Shown piece after piece: positions 19,194 to 28,510 of a stretch of DNA of 64,000 nucleotides. The notes beneath the pieces were generated by a model. It was not told the origin of the DNA and made no database searches. It was given only the letters and a program-made list of their open reading frames with translations. The translations under genes and the position numbers were made by a program. Source of the stretch: JANQHO01 sp965218075 (GTDB lineage: Bacteria; Bacteroidota; Bacteroidia; Flavobacteriales; Schleiferiaceae); the NCBI GenBank assembly GCA_965218075.1, contig CBDCJZ010000003.1:248001-312000 (forward strand). The letters run 5' to 3'. Each line of letters opens with the position of its first letter. Within the stretch, counting starts at the first letter, position 1.

Positions 19194-20231
19194 ATGAAAC
19201 CAGTTCATCTATTTCTCACTTTTTTTGTCTCCTCTGCATTTACCCATTCTCCGGCTCAAACAAATGATAAAAGTTACCGCATTGCTTTTTACAATCTGGA
19301 AAATCTTTTTAATCCTGAAGACGACTCATTAAAAGACGATGATGAGTTTACTCCTGACGGAGTGTGTAATTGGTCATATTATCGCTACAAAGAAAAAATC
19401 AACTGCATGGCTAAAGCCATCCTAGCGATTGGAGGATGGAAGGCACCCGAAATAGTCGGAGTTGCTGAAATAGAAGATAAAAAAGTTTTAGAAGATTTGA
19501 TTGCTACCAATACTTTAATGAAGTTTAATTACGGAATAATTCATTATGAATCGCCCGATCGCAGAGGGATAGATGTAGCTGCTCTGTACAGAAAGGATTT
19601 ATTCAAACCTGTTTACACTAATAATATCCCCGTTGTAATGCCTAATAATCCTGATTTTGCAACTAGGGACATTCTGTATATCAAAGGTGTTTTTCAAAAC
19701 GGTGACACTATTCATCTTTTCTATAACCATTGGCCCAGCCGCTACGATGGTCAGAAACAATCCGAGCCCAAAAGGATACAGGCTGCTTTAACTGCCAGAA
19801 AGGCAGTAGATTCAATTTTCAAAACGGAGAAAACCCCCGCTATTTTGCTATTGGGAGATTTTAACGACGAATGGAATAATGTAAGCTTGCTTCATTATCT
19901 TAAAGCCTCTCTTAAAAGCAAAGATATTGTGGATAATGCTCTTGTTAATCTTATGGCTGACATGGACAAAAATTCTGGTTCATACCGATATAAAGGGATA
20001 TGGTCGTATATAGATCAAATCATAGTTTCGCTTGCTTTGATGGATAACAAAGGTTGTGATGTTGAGAATGGCACTGCCAAGATAGTGAAAGAAGACTTTC
20101 TTTTGGAAAAGGATGAGAAATATCTGGGTATCAAACCTCATCGTTCATTTGTTGGTAGGCATTATAAAGGTGGTTTTAGCGACCATTTACCCGTTTATGT
20201 GGACTTGATTAGTCATTCTAAAGACAAATAG
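19194..20231 (+). CDS. Exported endonuclease/exonuclease/phosphatase-family protein
   Basis: ATG 19194 gives a clear signal peptide (MKPVHLFLTFFVSSAFTHSPAQ). An in-frame ATG at 19134 would add a polar stretch in front of it and is unlikely. The 345-residue protein contains the metal-dependent nuclease motifs: YNLENLF, VAEIED (Mg-binding Glu), HWPSR (His), LLGDFNDE (Asp/Asn) and FSDHLP (catalytic His) near the end. It probably cleaves extracellular DNA or phosphodiesters in the periplasm or outside. Many Bacteroidota encode such proteins. It is monocistronic. Confidence 0.85.
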   Translation: MKPVHLFLTFFVSSAFTHSPAQTNDKSYRIAFYNLENLFNPEDDSLKDDDEFTPDGVCNWSYYRYKEKINCMAKAILAIGGWKAPEIVGVAEIEDKKVLEDLIATNTLMKFNYGIIHYESPDRRGIDVAALYRKDLFKPVYTNNIPVVMPNNPDFATRDILYIKGVFQNGDTIHLFYNHWPSRYDGQKQSEPKRIQAALTARKAVDSIFKTEKTPAILLLGDFNDEWNNVSLLHYLKASLKSKDIVDNALVNLMADMDKNSGSYRYKGIWSYIDQIIVSLALMDNKGCDVENGTAKIVKEDFLLEKDEKYLGIKPHRSFVGRHYKGGFSDHLPVYVDLISHSKDK

Positions 20232-20246
20232 TGGCTTGCTCTTACT

Positions 20247-20459
20247 TCATTTCCCATTACCATAATATTTCCTCCCACTCCAAAATCTCCGTGATTTAAC
20301 GGTGGCTTTTTCTTTAACATAATTTGCTCCGTTGTCATCTAGTATACTATAAAAGAAACCCTTATGCCTATTGGTAATTCCATTTAATAGGTAAGATCCT
20401 GGCCGAATCTTCAACTGCTCTCTTAAGGTTAAGTTTTTAAAAGATACTATACTATTAGT
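20247..20459 (-). pseudogene. Tail of an unidentified exported or surface protein
   Basis: An open minus-strand frame without a start reads NLTLREQLKIRPGSYLLNG, then FFYSILDDNGANYVKEKATV, then a stop. The composition is protein-like and beta-rich, but I cannot name a family. It looks like the 3' end of a gene whose upstream part has decayed. The remainder of the roughly 700-bp spacer up to 20928 has only a C10 tract at 20716-20725. Confidence 0.35.
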
Positions 20460-20715
20460 TTACTTTATACGTATAATCTTATTACAATAAGTACTTTCAG
20501 AACTGAGTTAAACAGTAGCGAGGTAGATTTGCAGTAGGTAGGCAATCTTCAATTAGTTATTGAGCAAAATAATCAGAATTTCTGGAATCTTGATTACCCG
20601 AGTGTAAGAGATACTACTATTTTGGTTCTTTAAAAAGAGCATCTTTATTTTCACGATAATATATTGCTCTCTATGCCTCAGGTAGAGCTATTTGAGAAAA
20701 AATTAGATGAAATTA

Positions 20716-20725
20716 CCCCCCCCCC
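20716..20725 (+). repeat. C10 homopolymer in a spacer
   Basis: Ten consecutive C are followed by TTTTT in otherwise AT-rich noncoding sequence. It is not in a recognisable gene or promoter, so a regulatory role is only a possibility. Confidence 0.6.
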
Positions 20726-20928
20726 TTTTTGATAGTGTATTCTATACGAATGACATAGTAAAGTAGTCCCCCACACTCCAATAACGAATTACATAGTAAA
20801 ACCATCAAGGAGAGAAAACCTTGACTATGAGTTCTTGTAACCATTGTCTGAGCCTTTAATCTAATGAGTCGTAATTGGGAATTTGTCAATGATCACCGTT
20901 GGTAAGTAAGATATAATCTTTCGGATTT

Positions 20929-21396
20929 TTATTGGCCAAATTGTCTTTTTACCAATCTTGCTAAAAATGACTCAATCTCATTAAACTCAGCCGGCTTATT
21001 GCAACGCCCTTTTACCCTCTTTTTCTTACCTTCTACAGAAACTGAAATAATTGTAGAGGGCAAGTCGGAAATATAAGGATCATCATAGATTGAGTCCAAC
21101 TTGAAAAAATTATTAGCTAGAATAAACTGCTTTAAGCTATCAACTTCTGATTGAGGTAGTTGAGCCTCTATTTCACCTTCAATGTCAGTATAAAGGATAC
21201 CTTCAAAATGGGCATTTCCATTACTGTAAATATCCAGACTGTAAACTGGACAGGTTCCGTAACATGGAGTAGTACTTACTTCTACTATAAATTCAGAAGA
21301 TTCTTCTTCAAACTTCTTTTGTAGAGACCTATAGCTGCTATTACAAGCAATCGAAAAAAGCGATATCGAAAGAATTAAAAAAATAGACTTTTTCAC
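20929..21396 (-). CDS. DUF6438-type lipoprotein
   Basis: A GTG start at 21396 overlaps the yidC TGA stop by four bases (GTGA), which suggests translational coupling. The 155-residue product has a lipoprotein leader ending SIAC at 18. A domain with PCYGTCPVYSLDIYSNG follows, which I recognise as the Cys-containing block of DUF6438 proteins common in Bacteroidota. The function of the family is unknown. It is the last gene of the pyrG-yidC operon. Confidence 0.75.
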   Translation of the reverse strand: MKKSIFLILSISLFSIACNSSYRSLQKKFEEESSEFIVEVSTTPCYGTCPVYSLDIYSNGNAHFEGILYTDIEGEIEAQLPQSEVDSLKQFILANNFFKLDSIYDDPYISDLPSTIISVSVEGKKKRVKGRCNKPAEFNEIESFLARLVKRQFGQ

Positions 21397-23171
21397 TTCT
21401 TATTCAATCTGCGCACTTGTCTGTTTTGTCGTTCCTGTATCTCTTTCATTCTTCTTACAAAACGATTCTCCTTAACAGGTCGTTTTTTTCTTTCCTGAAT
21501 TTTGGCATGAATCTTTTCATCATCTACAAAGAAGCGAATGGCATACTGCTGACCAAAAGTAATCATATTAGCTACGAAATAATAGTAACTCAAGGCTGCG
21601 GGATAGCTGTTCAATACTCCTAAAAACACCACGGGCATTAGGTAAATCAGATATTTCATCTGGGGATACTGCTGATTTTGGCCGGTAAGTTGCTGATTCA
21701 TATAAGTGTAGATGAGAGTAGAAAGTGTCATCAAAAGAGTAAAAAGGCTCACGTGAGCTCCATAAAATGGAATATAGAAGGGTAAATTGAAGATTGAATC
21801 GTAGGTTGATAGATCATCAGCCCATAAAAATGGCTGTTGCCTAAGCTCTATTGAAGATGGAAAGAAATTAAATAACGCTAGTAAAATAGGCATTTGCAAA
21901 AGCACTGGAATACATCCTCCCAACGGATTCACGCCAGCTTTTCGGTATAATTCCAATGTGGCTTGTTGTTTTTTCATCGGATCTTCGTTTTTAAACTTCT
22001 CGTTCAGTTCGTCCATTTCAGGCTTTAATACCTTCATTTTTGCCATAGATCGATAAGAGGAATAAGTAAGTGGAAAAAGGGCTAACTTTATCAACAAAGC
22101 CATTATAAGAATGATAATACCATAGCTTATACCGTAGCCCTCTAGCCAATCAAAAATGTTGATTACCACCCCTCTATTAATCCAGCCAAAAATTCCCCAG
22201 CCTAGAGGAATGAGCTTATGAAATCCATTGTCATAGGAAGCCATTACGTCATATTTATTAGGCCCTAAATAGAGATTCAAAGGCATATCTATTTCTCCAT
22301 TAAGAACATTCAGAGAAAGTTCCGTGGAAAATTTTTTTGTATAGTTTTCGCTATGAATAGTTTTAGAAGTGAAGGTCACCTTATTAAACGATTGCTTATT
22401 CCAAAGAATGGACGAAAAAAATTGCTGTGAATAAGCCACCCACTCAATTTTTTCCTCTTTTCCATTATCATCAGAGGTTGCAGAGAGCTTATCTACGTCA
22501 TTATTATCGGAGAAATAATAAGCCAGTTTAGTTTTTTGTCTTTCAGCATCCAGATTCTTTTCATGTTGAATAGTTCTCATTTCCCAAGTGAGAAAACTAT
22601 TCTCGCTTATCATATCACTAAGTTCATCACTCCTAACAGACCAATTGAGTAAATAAGAATCAGGATCAAGTGTATAATGATATTCCAAGGTTTTTCCCGA
22701 TTCAGTTGCGAACAATAGTTTGAGATCATTTTTTCCTCGTTGAACTCCCTTAAAATTTAAATCGCTAGTATGATATACTTTATCTCCTTTCAGACTGAAG
22801 TAAAAAACCGCATTGTCGTTTATGAGGCACAAGGGTAAGCTATCCCATGTTTGATAGTTTTTAAGTTGGGCCTTTATCACTTGTCCTCCTTTAGAGGAGA
22901 TAATTACCTCTAAAACTTCATTCTCCAAAGTAAAAAGCTCCTCATTTCCAATCGGTGCTTTAGTGAGAGGTCTCTGTGGAAATTTTAATGAATCTTCAAG
23001 GGAAGGTGGATTTTCCATTATCTCTCCCGCCGTCCCGACTGAATTTACCTTTGTCTCTTCAGATGCCTGAGAAGTAGCCCTTGGCTGGATAATGTAACTG
23101 TAATAGAATAGAATTCCTCCGATTAATAATAGTCCTATTATGGTATTAAAATCAAATCTGCTTTTCTCCAT
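21393..23171 (-). CDS. yidC: Membrane protein insertase YidC
   Basis: The 592-residue product has an N-terminal membrane anchor (6-26) and a large periplasmic beta-domain (about 60-340). The conserved five-helix insertase core (about 350-560) follows, with SYRSMAKMKVLKPEMDELN in the coiled-coil C1 loop, GCIPVLLQMPILLALF and YLMPVVFLGVL. A basic tail (RRMKEIQERQNRQVRRLNKK) probably contacts the ribosome. It inserts inner-membrane proteins alone or with SecYEG. It starts four bases after the pyrG stop; the pair pyrG-yidC is, to my knowledge, common in Bacteroidota. Confidence 0.97.
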   Translation of the reverse strand: MEKSRFDFNTIIGLLLIGGILFYYSYIIQPRATSQASEETKVNSVGTAGEIMENPPSLEDSLKFPQRPLTKAPIGNEELFTLENEVLEVIISSKGGQVIKAQLKNYQTWDSLPLCLINDNAVFYFSLKGDKVYHTSDLNFKGVQRGKNDLKLLFATESGKTLEYHYTLDPDSYLLNWSVRSDELSDMISENSFLTWEMRTIQHEKNLDAERQKTKLAYYFSDNNDVDKLSATSDDNGKEEKIEWVAYSQQFFSSILWNKQSFNKVTFTSKTIHSENYTKKFSTELSLNVLNGEIDMPLNLYLGPNKYDVMASYDNGFHKLIPLGWGIFGWINRGVVINIFDWLEGYGISYGIIILIMALLIKLALFPLTYSSYRSMAKMKVLKPEMDELNEKFKNEDPMKKQQATLELYRKAGVNPLGGCIPVLLQMPILLALFNFFPSSIELRQQPFLWADDLSTYDSIFNLPFYIPFYGAHVSLFTLLMTLSTLIYTYMNQQLTGQNQQYPQMKYLIYLMPVVFLGVLNSYPAALSYYYFVANMITFGQQYAIRFFVDDEKIHAKIQERKKRPVKENRFVRRMKEIQERQNRQVRRLNKK

Positions 23172-23175
23172 TATC

Positions 23176-24795
23176 TTAAGTACGTGGAAGATTTTTTATG
23201 GCAGCTTCCAAAAAATTTACAAATAGCGGGTGAGGATTAGTGACAGTACTTTTATATTCGGGATGAAACTGTACCCCTACAAACCAGGGATGTTTTTCCA
23301 GTTCAATTATTTCCACTAGATCCATCTCTGGGTTAATTCCAGTGGCTATCATTCCTTGACTTTCAAAGTCCTTTATATAATTATTATTAAATTCAAAGCG
23401 ATGACGGTGCCTTTCGTTTATTTTCTTTCTACCGTATATCTGGAAAGCTTTTGAATCATCTTTAAGCTCACAATCACAACTCCCCAAACGCATAGTTCCT
23501 CCTTTATTAGCAGCCTTCTTCTGATCTTTCATTATATCAATAACGGGATAACTGGTTTTAGGATTCATTTCTGTAGAATTAGCTCCTTTCCATTTGAGCA
23601 CATTCCGGGAAAACTCAATCACAGCTGCCTGCATTCCAAGACAGATACCTAAAAAGGGAATGTTATTCTCACGGGCATACCGTATCGTTTCTATTTTTCC
23701 GTCAAAGCCTCTTTTGCCAAAACCTGGAGCTGTTAAGATTCCATTCAAATGTTTAAGATGCCTACCCGCTGTTTCTGCTGTTATACTTTCTGAGTGTATC
23801 CAGTTGATATTCACTTTGCACTCATTTGCAACACCGGCATGGATAAAAGATTCTGCTATAGACCTATAGGAATCATGTAATTCTACGTATTTACCCACCA
23901 GACCAATTTCTACCTCCTTACTGGGATATCTCAATTTATATAGGAAGTCTTTCCAGTTAACCAAGTCAAGATTATCTTCTACTGGGAATCCAAGGCTATT
24001 TAATACAACTTCATCTAAATTCTGATTGCGTATCAAAATAGGCACTGCATAAATAGTTTCAGCATCGATCGATTCAATCACAGCGTCTTTTTTAACATTG
24101 CAGAATAAAGCCAGTTTTTGTTTTATCTCTTCTCCCATAGCCTGCTCGCTTCGGCAAACCAAAACATCGGGCTGAACTCCACTTTCCTGTAAAGCTTTTA
24201 CAGAATGCTGAGCAGGCTTAGTTTTCAACTCTCCCGTGGCAGCCAAATAAGGGATTAGTGTGAGATGGATAACAACTATACTGTCTTTGCCCAATTCCCA
24301 TTTTAGCTGGCGTACCGTTTCAATATATGGCAAAGATTCAATATCACCTACAGTGCCTCCTATCTCTGAAATTACAATTTCAAATTCACCGGTATTACCT
24401 AAAATCTGAATGCGACGTTTAATTTCATCGGTTATGTGAGGGATCACTTGTACGGTTTTACCAAGGTAGTCGCCTCTTCTTTCTTTATCAATAACAGATT
24501 GGTATATATGCCCGGTAGTAACGTTATTAGCCTGAGAAGTAGGTCTATTTAGGAATCGCTCATAGTGTCCCAGATCTAAATCGGTTTCTGCTCCGTCATT
24601 AGTGACGTAGCATTCTCCATGCTCGTACGGATTTAGTGTTCCCGGGTCGATATTAATATAAGGGTCAAACTTTTGTACGGTAACACTATAGCCCCTGGAC
24701 TGCAGTAAAGCCCCTAATGATGCGGAAACTATTCCTTTCCCCAACGAAGAGGTTACCCCTCCTGTAACGAAAATATACTTTGTAGTAGAGGGCAT
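23176..24795 (-). CDS. pyrG: CTP synthase
   Basis: This 539-residue enzyme converts UTP to CTP using ATP and glutamine. The N-terminal synthetase domain has SSLGKGIVSASLG (ATP loop) and GGTVGDIES. The C-terminal class I amidotransferase has GICLGMQAA with the nucleophilic Cys and the QFHPEY His-Glu pair. Length and motifs are standard. A TAGCTTTG box 30 bases upstream is the likely promoter element. It is the first gene of the operon with yidC and the DUF6438 lipoprotein. Confidence 0.98.
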   Translation of the reverse strand: MPSTTKYIFVTGGVTSSLGKGIVSASLGALLQSRGYSVTVQKFDPYINIDPGTLNPYEHGECYVTNDGAETDLDLGHYERFLNRPTSQANNVTTGHIYQSVIDKERRGDYLGKTVQVIPHITDEIKRRIQILGNTGEFEIVISEIGGTVGDIESLPYIETVRQLKWELGKDSIVVIHLTLIPYLAATGELKTKPAQHSVKALQESGVQPDVLVCRSEQAMGEEIKQKLALFCNVKKDAVIESIDAETIYAVPILIRNQNLDEVVLNSLGFPVEDNLDLVNWKDFLYKLRYPSKEVEIGLVGKYVELHDSYRSIAESFIHAGVANECKVNINWIHSESITAETAGRHLKHLNGILTAPGFGKRGFDGKIETIRYARENNIPFLGICLGMQAAVIEFSRNVLKWKGANSTEMNPKTSYPVIDIMKDQKKAANKGGTMRLGSCDCELKDDSKAFQIYGRKKINERHRHRFEFNNNYIKDFESQGMIATGINPEMDLVEIIELEKHPWFVGVQFHPEYKSTVTNPHPLFVNFLEAAIKNLPRT

Positions 24796-24824
24796 ATAAC
24801 GGACTATCGTTCCTGAAAACAGGG

Positions 24825-24832
24825 CAAAGCTA
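24825..24832 (-). promoter_or_regulatory. Candidate -7 box TAGCTTTG for pyrG
   Basis: On the minus strand TAGCTTTG matches the Bacteroidota -7 consensus TAnnTTTG. Initiation about seven bases downstream would give a leader of about 23 bases to the pyrG ATG at 24795. No convincing -33 TTTG was seen at the expected distance. Confidence 0.4.
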
Positions 24833-24861
24833 GCAATAAAAGGAGAACAGAGTTGCTCTAG

Positions 24862-25824
24862 CTACACTAAGTAACTTATAATTTCATCTATTTTGATTCC
24901 CTCGGCTTCAGCTTTGTAATTTTTAACAATACGATGACATAAAATAGGTTTGGCAATGGCTAGTATGTCTTCTTTGTCTGGCGAGAATTTTCCATTAAAA
25001 GCAGCGTGGGCTTTGGCTCCTAAAATAAGATATTGCGACGCGCGCGGACCTGCTCCCCAAGCGATGTATTCTTTCGTTACCTCTTTAGCAAATTTACTCT
25101 CAGGACGAGTAGAACTGCTCAATTTTACTGCATATTCAAAAACATTGTCCGCTACTGGTATTTTTCTAATCAGGTCTTGAAAATGGATAATTCCTTTATT
25201 GTCCAACACTTCCTTAATTGGCAATGTATTTTCTCCAGTAGTAGCTTTTACCACTTCAAACTCTTCTCGAAAAGATGGATAGTTAACTTCTATATTGAAC
25301 ATAAAGCGGTCAGATTGCGCTTCGGGAAGTGGATAAGTCCCTTCTTGCTCAATGGGGTTTTGGGTGGCTAAAACAAAAAAGGGATTGCTCATTTTATAAG
25401 TATGCCCAGCGACCGTTGCTGACCTTTCCTGCATAGCTTCGAGTAAAGCTGATTGTGTTTTAGGGGGAGTACGGTTAATTTCATCCGCCAAAATGATGCT
25501 GGCAAAAAGGGGACCCTTAACAAATTTAAAATTGCGATTTTCATCCAATATCTCTGCTCCAATAATATCAGAAGGCATTAGATCTGGTGTAAACTGTATA
25601 CGACTAAAGCTCAAACCCAGAGCTTGCGCAGTGGTATTAATTAAAAGTGTTTTGGCTAAGCCTGGCACGCCAACCAACAATGAATGACCTTTGCAAAAAA
25701 TAGAGAGTAAAAGCAAGTCTACCACTTCTTGCTGACCAATAATCACTTTGGCAATTTCCTCTTTTAGTTGTTGATAGTTAAAGACAAGCTGTTTTACAGC
25801 TTCAACATCATTACTATTCGACAT
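24862..25824 (-). CDS. MoxR-type AAA+ ATPase
   Basis: This 320-residue protein has Walker A GVPGLAKT (52-59), Walker B with sensor ILADEINRTPPKTQ, ALLEAMQERSAT and NPIEQEGTYPLPEAQ, all diagnostic of the MoxR family. MoxR proteins usually act as chaperones that activate von Willebrand-domain partners or assemble envelope complexes. No such partner lies next to it here. Its start overlaps the 3' end of the surA-like gene by 11 bases, so the two are probably cotranscribed, an association often seen in this phylum. Confidence 0.93.
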   Translation of the reverse strand: MSNSNDVEAVKQLVFNYQQLKEEIAKVIIGQQEVVDLLLLSIFCKGHSLLVGVPGLAKTLLINTTAQALGLSFSRIQFTPDLMPSDIIGAEILDENRNFKFVKGPLFASIILADEINRTPPKTQSALLEAMQERSATVAGHTYKMSNPFFVLATQNPIEQEGTYPLPEAQSDRFMFNIEVNYPSFREEFEVVKATTGENTLPIKEVLDNKGIIHFQDLIRKIPVADNVFEYAVKLSSSTRPESKFAKEVTKEYIAWGAGPRASQYLILGAKAHAAFNGKFSPDKEDILAIAKPILCHRIVKNYKAEAEGIKIDEIISYLV

Positions 25825-27187
25825 ATTGCGATGACTGCATTATCCAATTACTTTTAAAATTACAATTGAAGTAATCGTTATTAACCCTCACGTAAGTTTT
25901 ACGAAGCTTTTCTGATATCCACTTCTCGGTAGCTTTATTTTGCTTTTCCTGCAAAGCTACATTTTGCAGTAATTGATAATCTGTTTGTAGATTAGCCCGG
26001 TGAGGCTCAGACTTATTCATCAATTTTAACAGACGGTATCCCTCTTTGCCTTCAGCCGTACGGAAAAATACGGGCTCTGAAATATTACCTTTTTGCAATT
26101 GACCTAAGGTATAAAAAATATTTTTATTTAATTCTCTGGTTTTCCAACGACTTTCTCCTGTTTGGGGATTAATGACCAGTCCTCCGTTGAGCTTAGAGTT
26201 TTCATCCTGCGAGAATTTTCCAGCAGCTTCGGAAAAGTCCATTTTTTTTTCGAGAATCATATCCCTAATGCTATCTAGAAATCTTTCAGCTTCCTGCAGG
26301 TTTTCTGGTAATATTTTAGGTTTAATCAAAATATGCCGCATATCAAGTTCCTCACCTTTCCTTTTTTGTAGCTGTACTATGTGGTAGCCATATTCTGTTT
26401 GAAAGGGATCAGACATTTCATTTTCTTTTAAATTGAATGCTACTGCTTCAAAATCTTTCACAAACTGCCCCCTTTTAATTCCTTTGTATTCTCCTCCATT
26501 TTTAGCGCTTCCGGGATCTTCTGAATACAAAACAGCCATGATACTAAAGGAAGAACCTTCTTGTATTCTCCTCTTTATATCCTTAAGATGATTGATGGCC
26601 TCCTGTTTTGCTGATTTACTTACATCAGCATATTTCACGATTTGGGCATATTCTACCTGCGCATCGACTAAGGGTAAACCGTCCTTCGGGAATTGCCTGT
26701 AAAAAACTCTTACCTCACTTGGAGTAATTTTAATCTTAGAGGTTATTTCTCGCAACATCTTTTGTGCTATCAGTTGGTTCCTGACGAGAGGCTTCATTTC
26801 TTCTTTAATTTCAATCACTGATTTTTGATAATACTGTTCGAGCCTTTGCTGACTCCCTATTTGTTGTATAAAAACATCCATTCTCCTTTGGATGGCAAGG
26901 CCTACTTCTCCTTCCGATACTTCAATGCTGTCCAATTCTGCCTGATGCAACAAAAGCTTTTCAAATAAAAGCTCCTCAAAAATCCGACACTTTTCAGCTT
27001 CATTTTCTGTGAGTCCTTGCTTTTTCAGATTTTCAAACTGCTGATCGATGTCCGTTTTTAAAACAATGTTATTTCCCACTACGGCTACTACTCCATCTAC
27101 TATTTGGGGTTGTGCCTTTGCTGCAATGCAATCCCCTCCCCCAACCATTACTAACAGGCTTAGTTTAATAAGTTTCAAACTCTTCAT
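25814..27187 (-). CDS. SurA-like periplasmic chaperone/peptidyl-prolyl isomerase
   Basis: ATG 27187 begins a signal peptide (MKSLKLIKLSLLVMVGGG..., cleaved near AKAQ). The GTG at 27265 would add 26 unneeded residues. The 457-residue product has a SurA N-terminal chaperone domain (VDGVVAVVGNNIVLKTDID) and two parvulin domains: one around KNGGEYKGIKRGQFVKDFEA and GYHIVQLQ, and a second beginning MRHILIKP. It should escort outer-membrane proteins across the periplasm. It overlaps moxR downstream by 11 bases. Confidence 0.92.
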   Translation of the reverse strand: MKSLKLIKLSLLVMVGGGDCIAAKAQPQIVDGVVAVVGNNIVLKTDIDQQFENLKKQGLTENEAEKCRIFEELLFEKLLLHQAELDSIEVSEGEVGLAIQRRMDVFIQQIGSQQRLEQYYQKSVIEIKEEMKPLVRNQLIAQKMLREITSKIKITPSEVRVFYRQFPKDGLPLVDAQVEYAQIVKYADVSKSAKQEAINHLKDIKRRIQEGSSFSIMAVLYSEDPGSAKNGGEYKGIKRGQFVKDFEAVAFNLKENEMSDPFQTEYGYHIVQLQKRKGEELDMRHILIKPKILPENLQEAERFLDSIRDMILEKKMDFSEAAGKFSQDENSKLNGGLVINPQTGESRWKTRELNKNIFYTLGQLQKGNISEPVFFRTAEGKEGYRLLKLMNKSEPHRANLQTDYQLLQNVALQEKQNKATEKWISEKLRKTYVRVNNDYFNCNFKSNWIMQSSQYVE

Positions 27188-27558
27188 TTTTAAGGGCATT
27201 GAAAGGATTCTTAGAGATGGGCCAAACCAAGATGTTAAGTTTAAAGTAGGGATGAATAAAAACACATTTTTATTATAATATGAAAGAGACCGAATTTTAG
27301 CACAATGAACGTACCAATGTTATATTAATTGCTATTGAAAAACTTTGGAAACAACCCCCTAAACTAGTCATAACCCAATTTTTATAATATATAATATTTG
27401 TCATTTAAACAGAAAAAATTAAACGATTAGGTATATATAGCCTGATACTCATTAGTTTCATATAAAAGTGCAAAAAATCAAATCAAAGATGCAGAAACTT
27501 TATTTCCCGCAATACAGAATGTATAGGTAAGGTGCACCACAGTATTTCAAAAGGTCTT

Positions 27559-27705
27559 ATGAGTAGCACGAGAAATTCTGTTTTGAAAAATATAAATATC
27601 AATAATCCAGGTGATATATCAGCTATATTGAACGAAAATGATAACATGTCCACGGATTTAAAGGATGGGTTGATGAATTTATTTAGTGTAATAGATACTC
27701 AATAA
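27559..27705 (+). other. Short unidentified ORF in a decayed spacer
   Basis: ATG 27559 opens a 48-codon frame (MSSTRNSVLKNININNPGD..., ending LMNLFSVIDTQ). It resembles no family I know. It is immediately followed by another short protein-like frame at 27754-27918, so both may be parts of one broken gene. Confidence 0.25.
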
Positions 27706-27753
27706 TCAGGTTGTGGGTCTTGCAGCTATGATGGCTGCAATTAGCTTATGTGA

Positions 27754-27918
27754 GATGTTCTCATTGATTCGCACGGAAGAGAGCGTTTGGTTTTTGGTAT
27801 AGGCTCTTATGGGATGTTAAACTTTGACCAGGTCAGCCAGGCTGGATACATAATTGAAATGGGTTTTAGTCAATATAATAGCAAAGCCAGGTATCTCTTA
27901 CGTCGAAATAAGCTTTAG
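27754..27918 (+). pseudogene. Fragment of an unidentified gene
   Basis: Fifty-four codons after an in-frame stop read DVLIDSHGRERLVFGIGSYG, then MLNFDQVSQAGYIIEMGF, then YLLRRNKL and a stop. The regular alternation and composition look like a real folded domain, but I cannot assign it. It lies in the 1.3-kb spacer 27188-28510, which also holds a copy of the dispersed repeat. Confidence 0.35.
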
Positions 27919-28218
27919 AATTTCTAATCCGGTTTTCCTATATTACAGCCAAGCAGCCTAGCCTTCGTAATTGTGGGTTTCTTAGAAGGGATGGAAGTTC
28001 GGTATCTGATAACTAAAAAACTCTATTATAGATACCTCAACACTAACAAAAGTAAGTACATTAGCTACAGTAAGTGTTCTAACTGTTCGGCGGCATAAAA
28101 CCATTAAGCAGAAGCACGACATTTGTTACCAATAGGCTAGGCAGATATATGTAGAAACAGGAGATGGGTTTAGCGCATCTGATGCAGTACAGCTTATGTT
28201 GATCACTTCAATATGCCA

Positions 28219-28281
28219 GTATTTATTTTTCATTGAATCACAACTAGCTACAAAAACATGATCCTTCTATAAAGTGATCAT
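28219..28281. repeat. Dispersed repeat copy 2 followed by a hairpin
   Basis: The first 36 bases match 12219-12255 at all but two or three positions (TATTTATTTTTCATTGAATC, then one base, then CAACTAG). A stem ATGATC/GATCAT with neighbouring bases follows at about 28258-28281. It lies in noncoding DNA downstream of the aroA stop. Confidence 0.65.
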
Positions 28282-28510
28282 GATCCTTTTTTAACTAAAA
28301 GGTGACTATCCTCTAAAAAATCTGTCATGGATTAAGAACTTACTGGATTCTATACAGATTAACAGATTATTTGATTGCCTTCGACAAGCCAAACAAGATA
28401 TAGCGGATTATTCGGAATACTTGGACAGTAAGCTTATGAGGGGATTTTAATTAATGAATTTGTAAAGAGTTAGCCGCATATCAAGGGCGTAGAATATTTC
28501 TGGGGATAGG

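Noticed and set aside
20716..20725. C10 tract as a phase-variable promoter or gene switch
   Set aside because: It lies about 200 bp from the nearest intact gene end and in no recognisable frame or promoter; kept only as a repeat.
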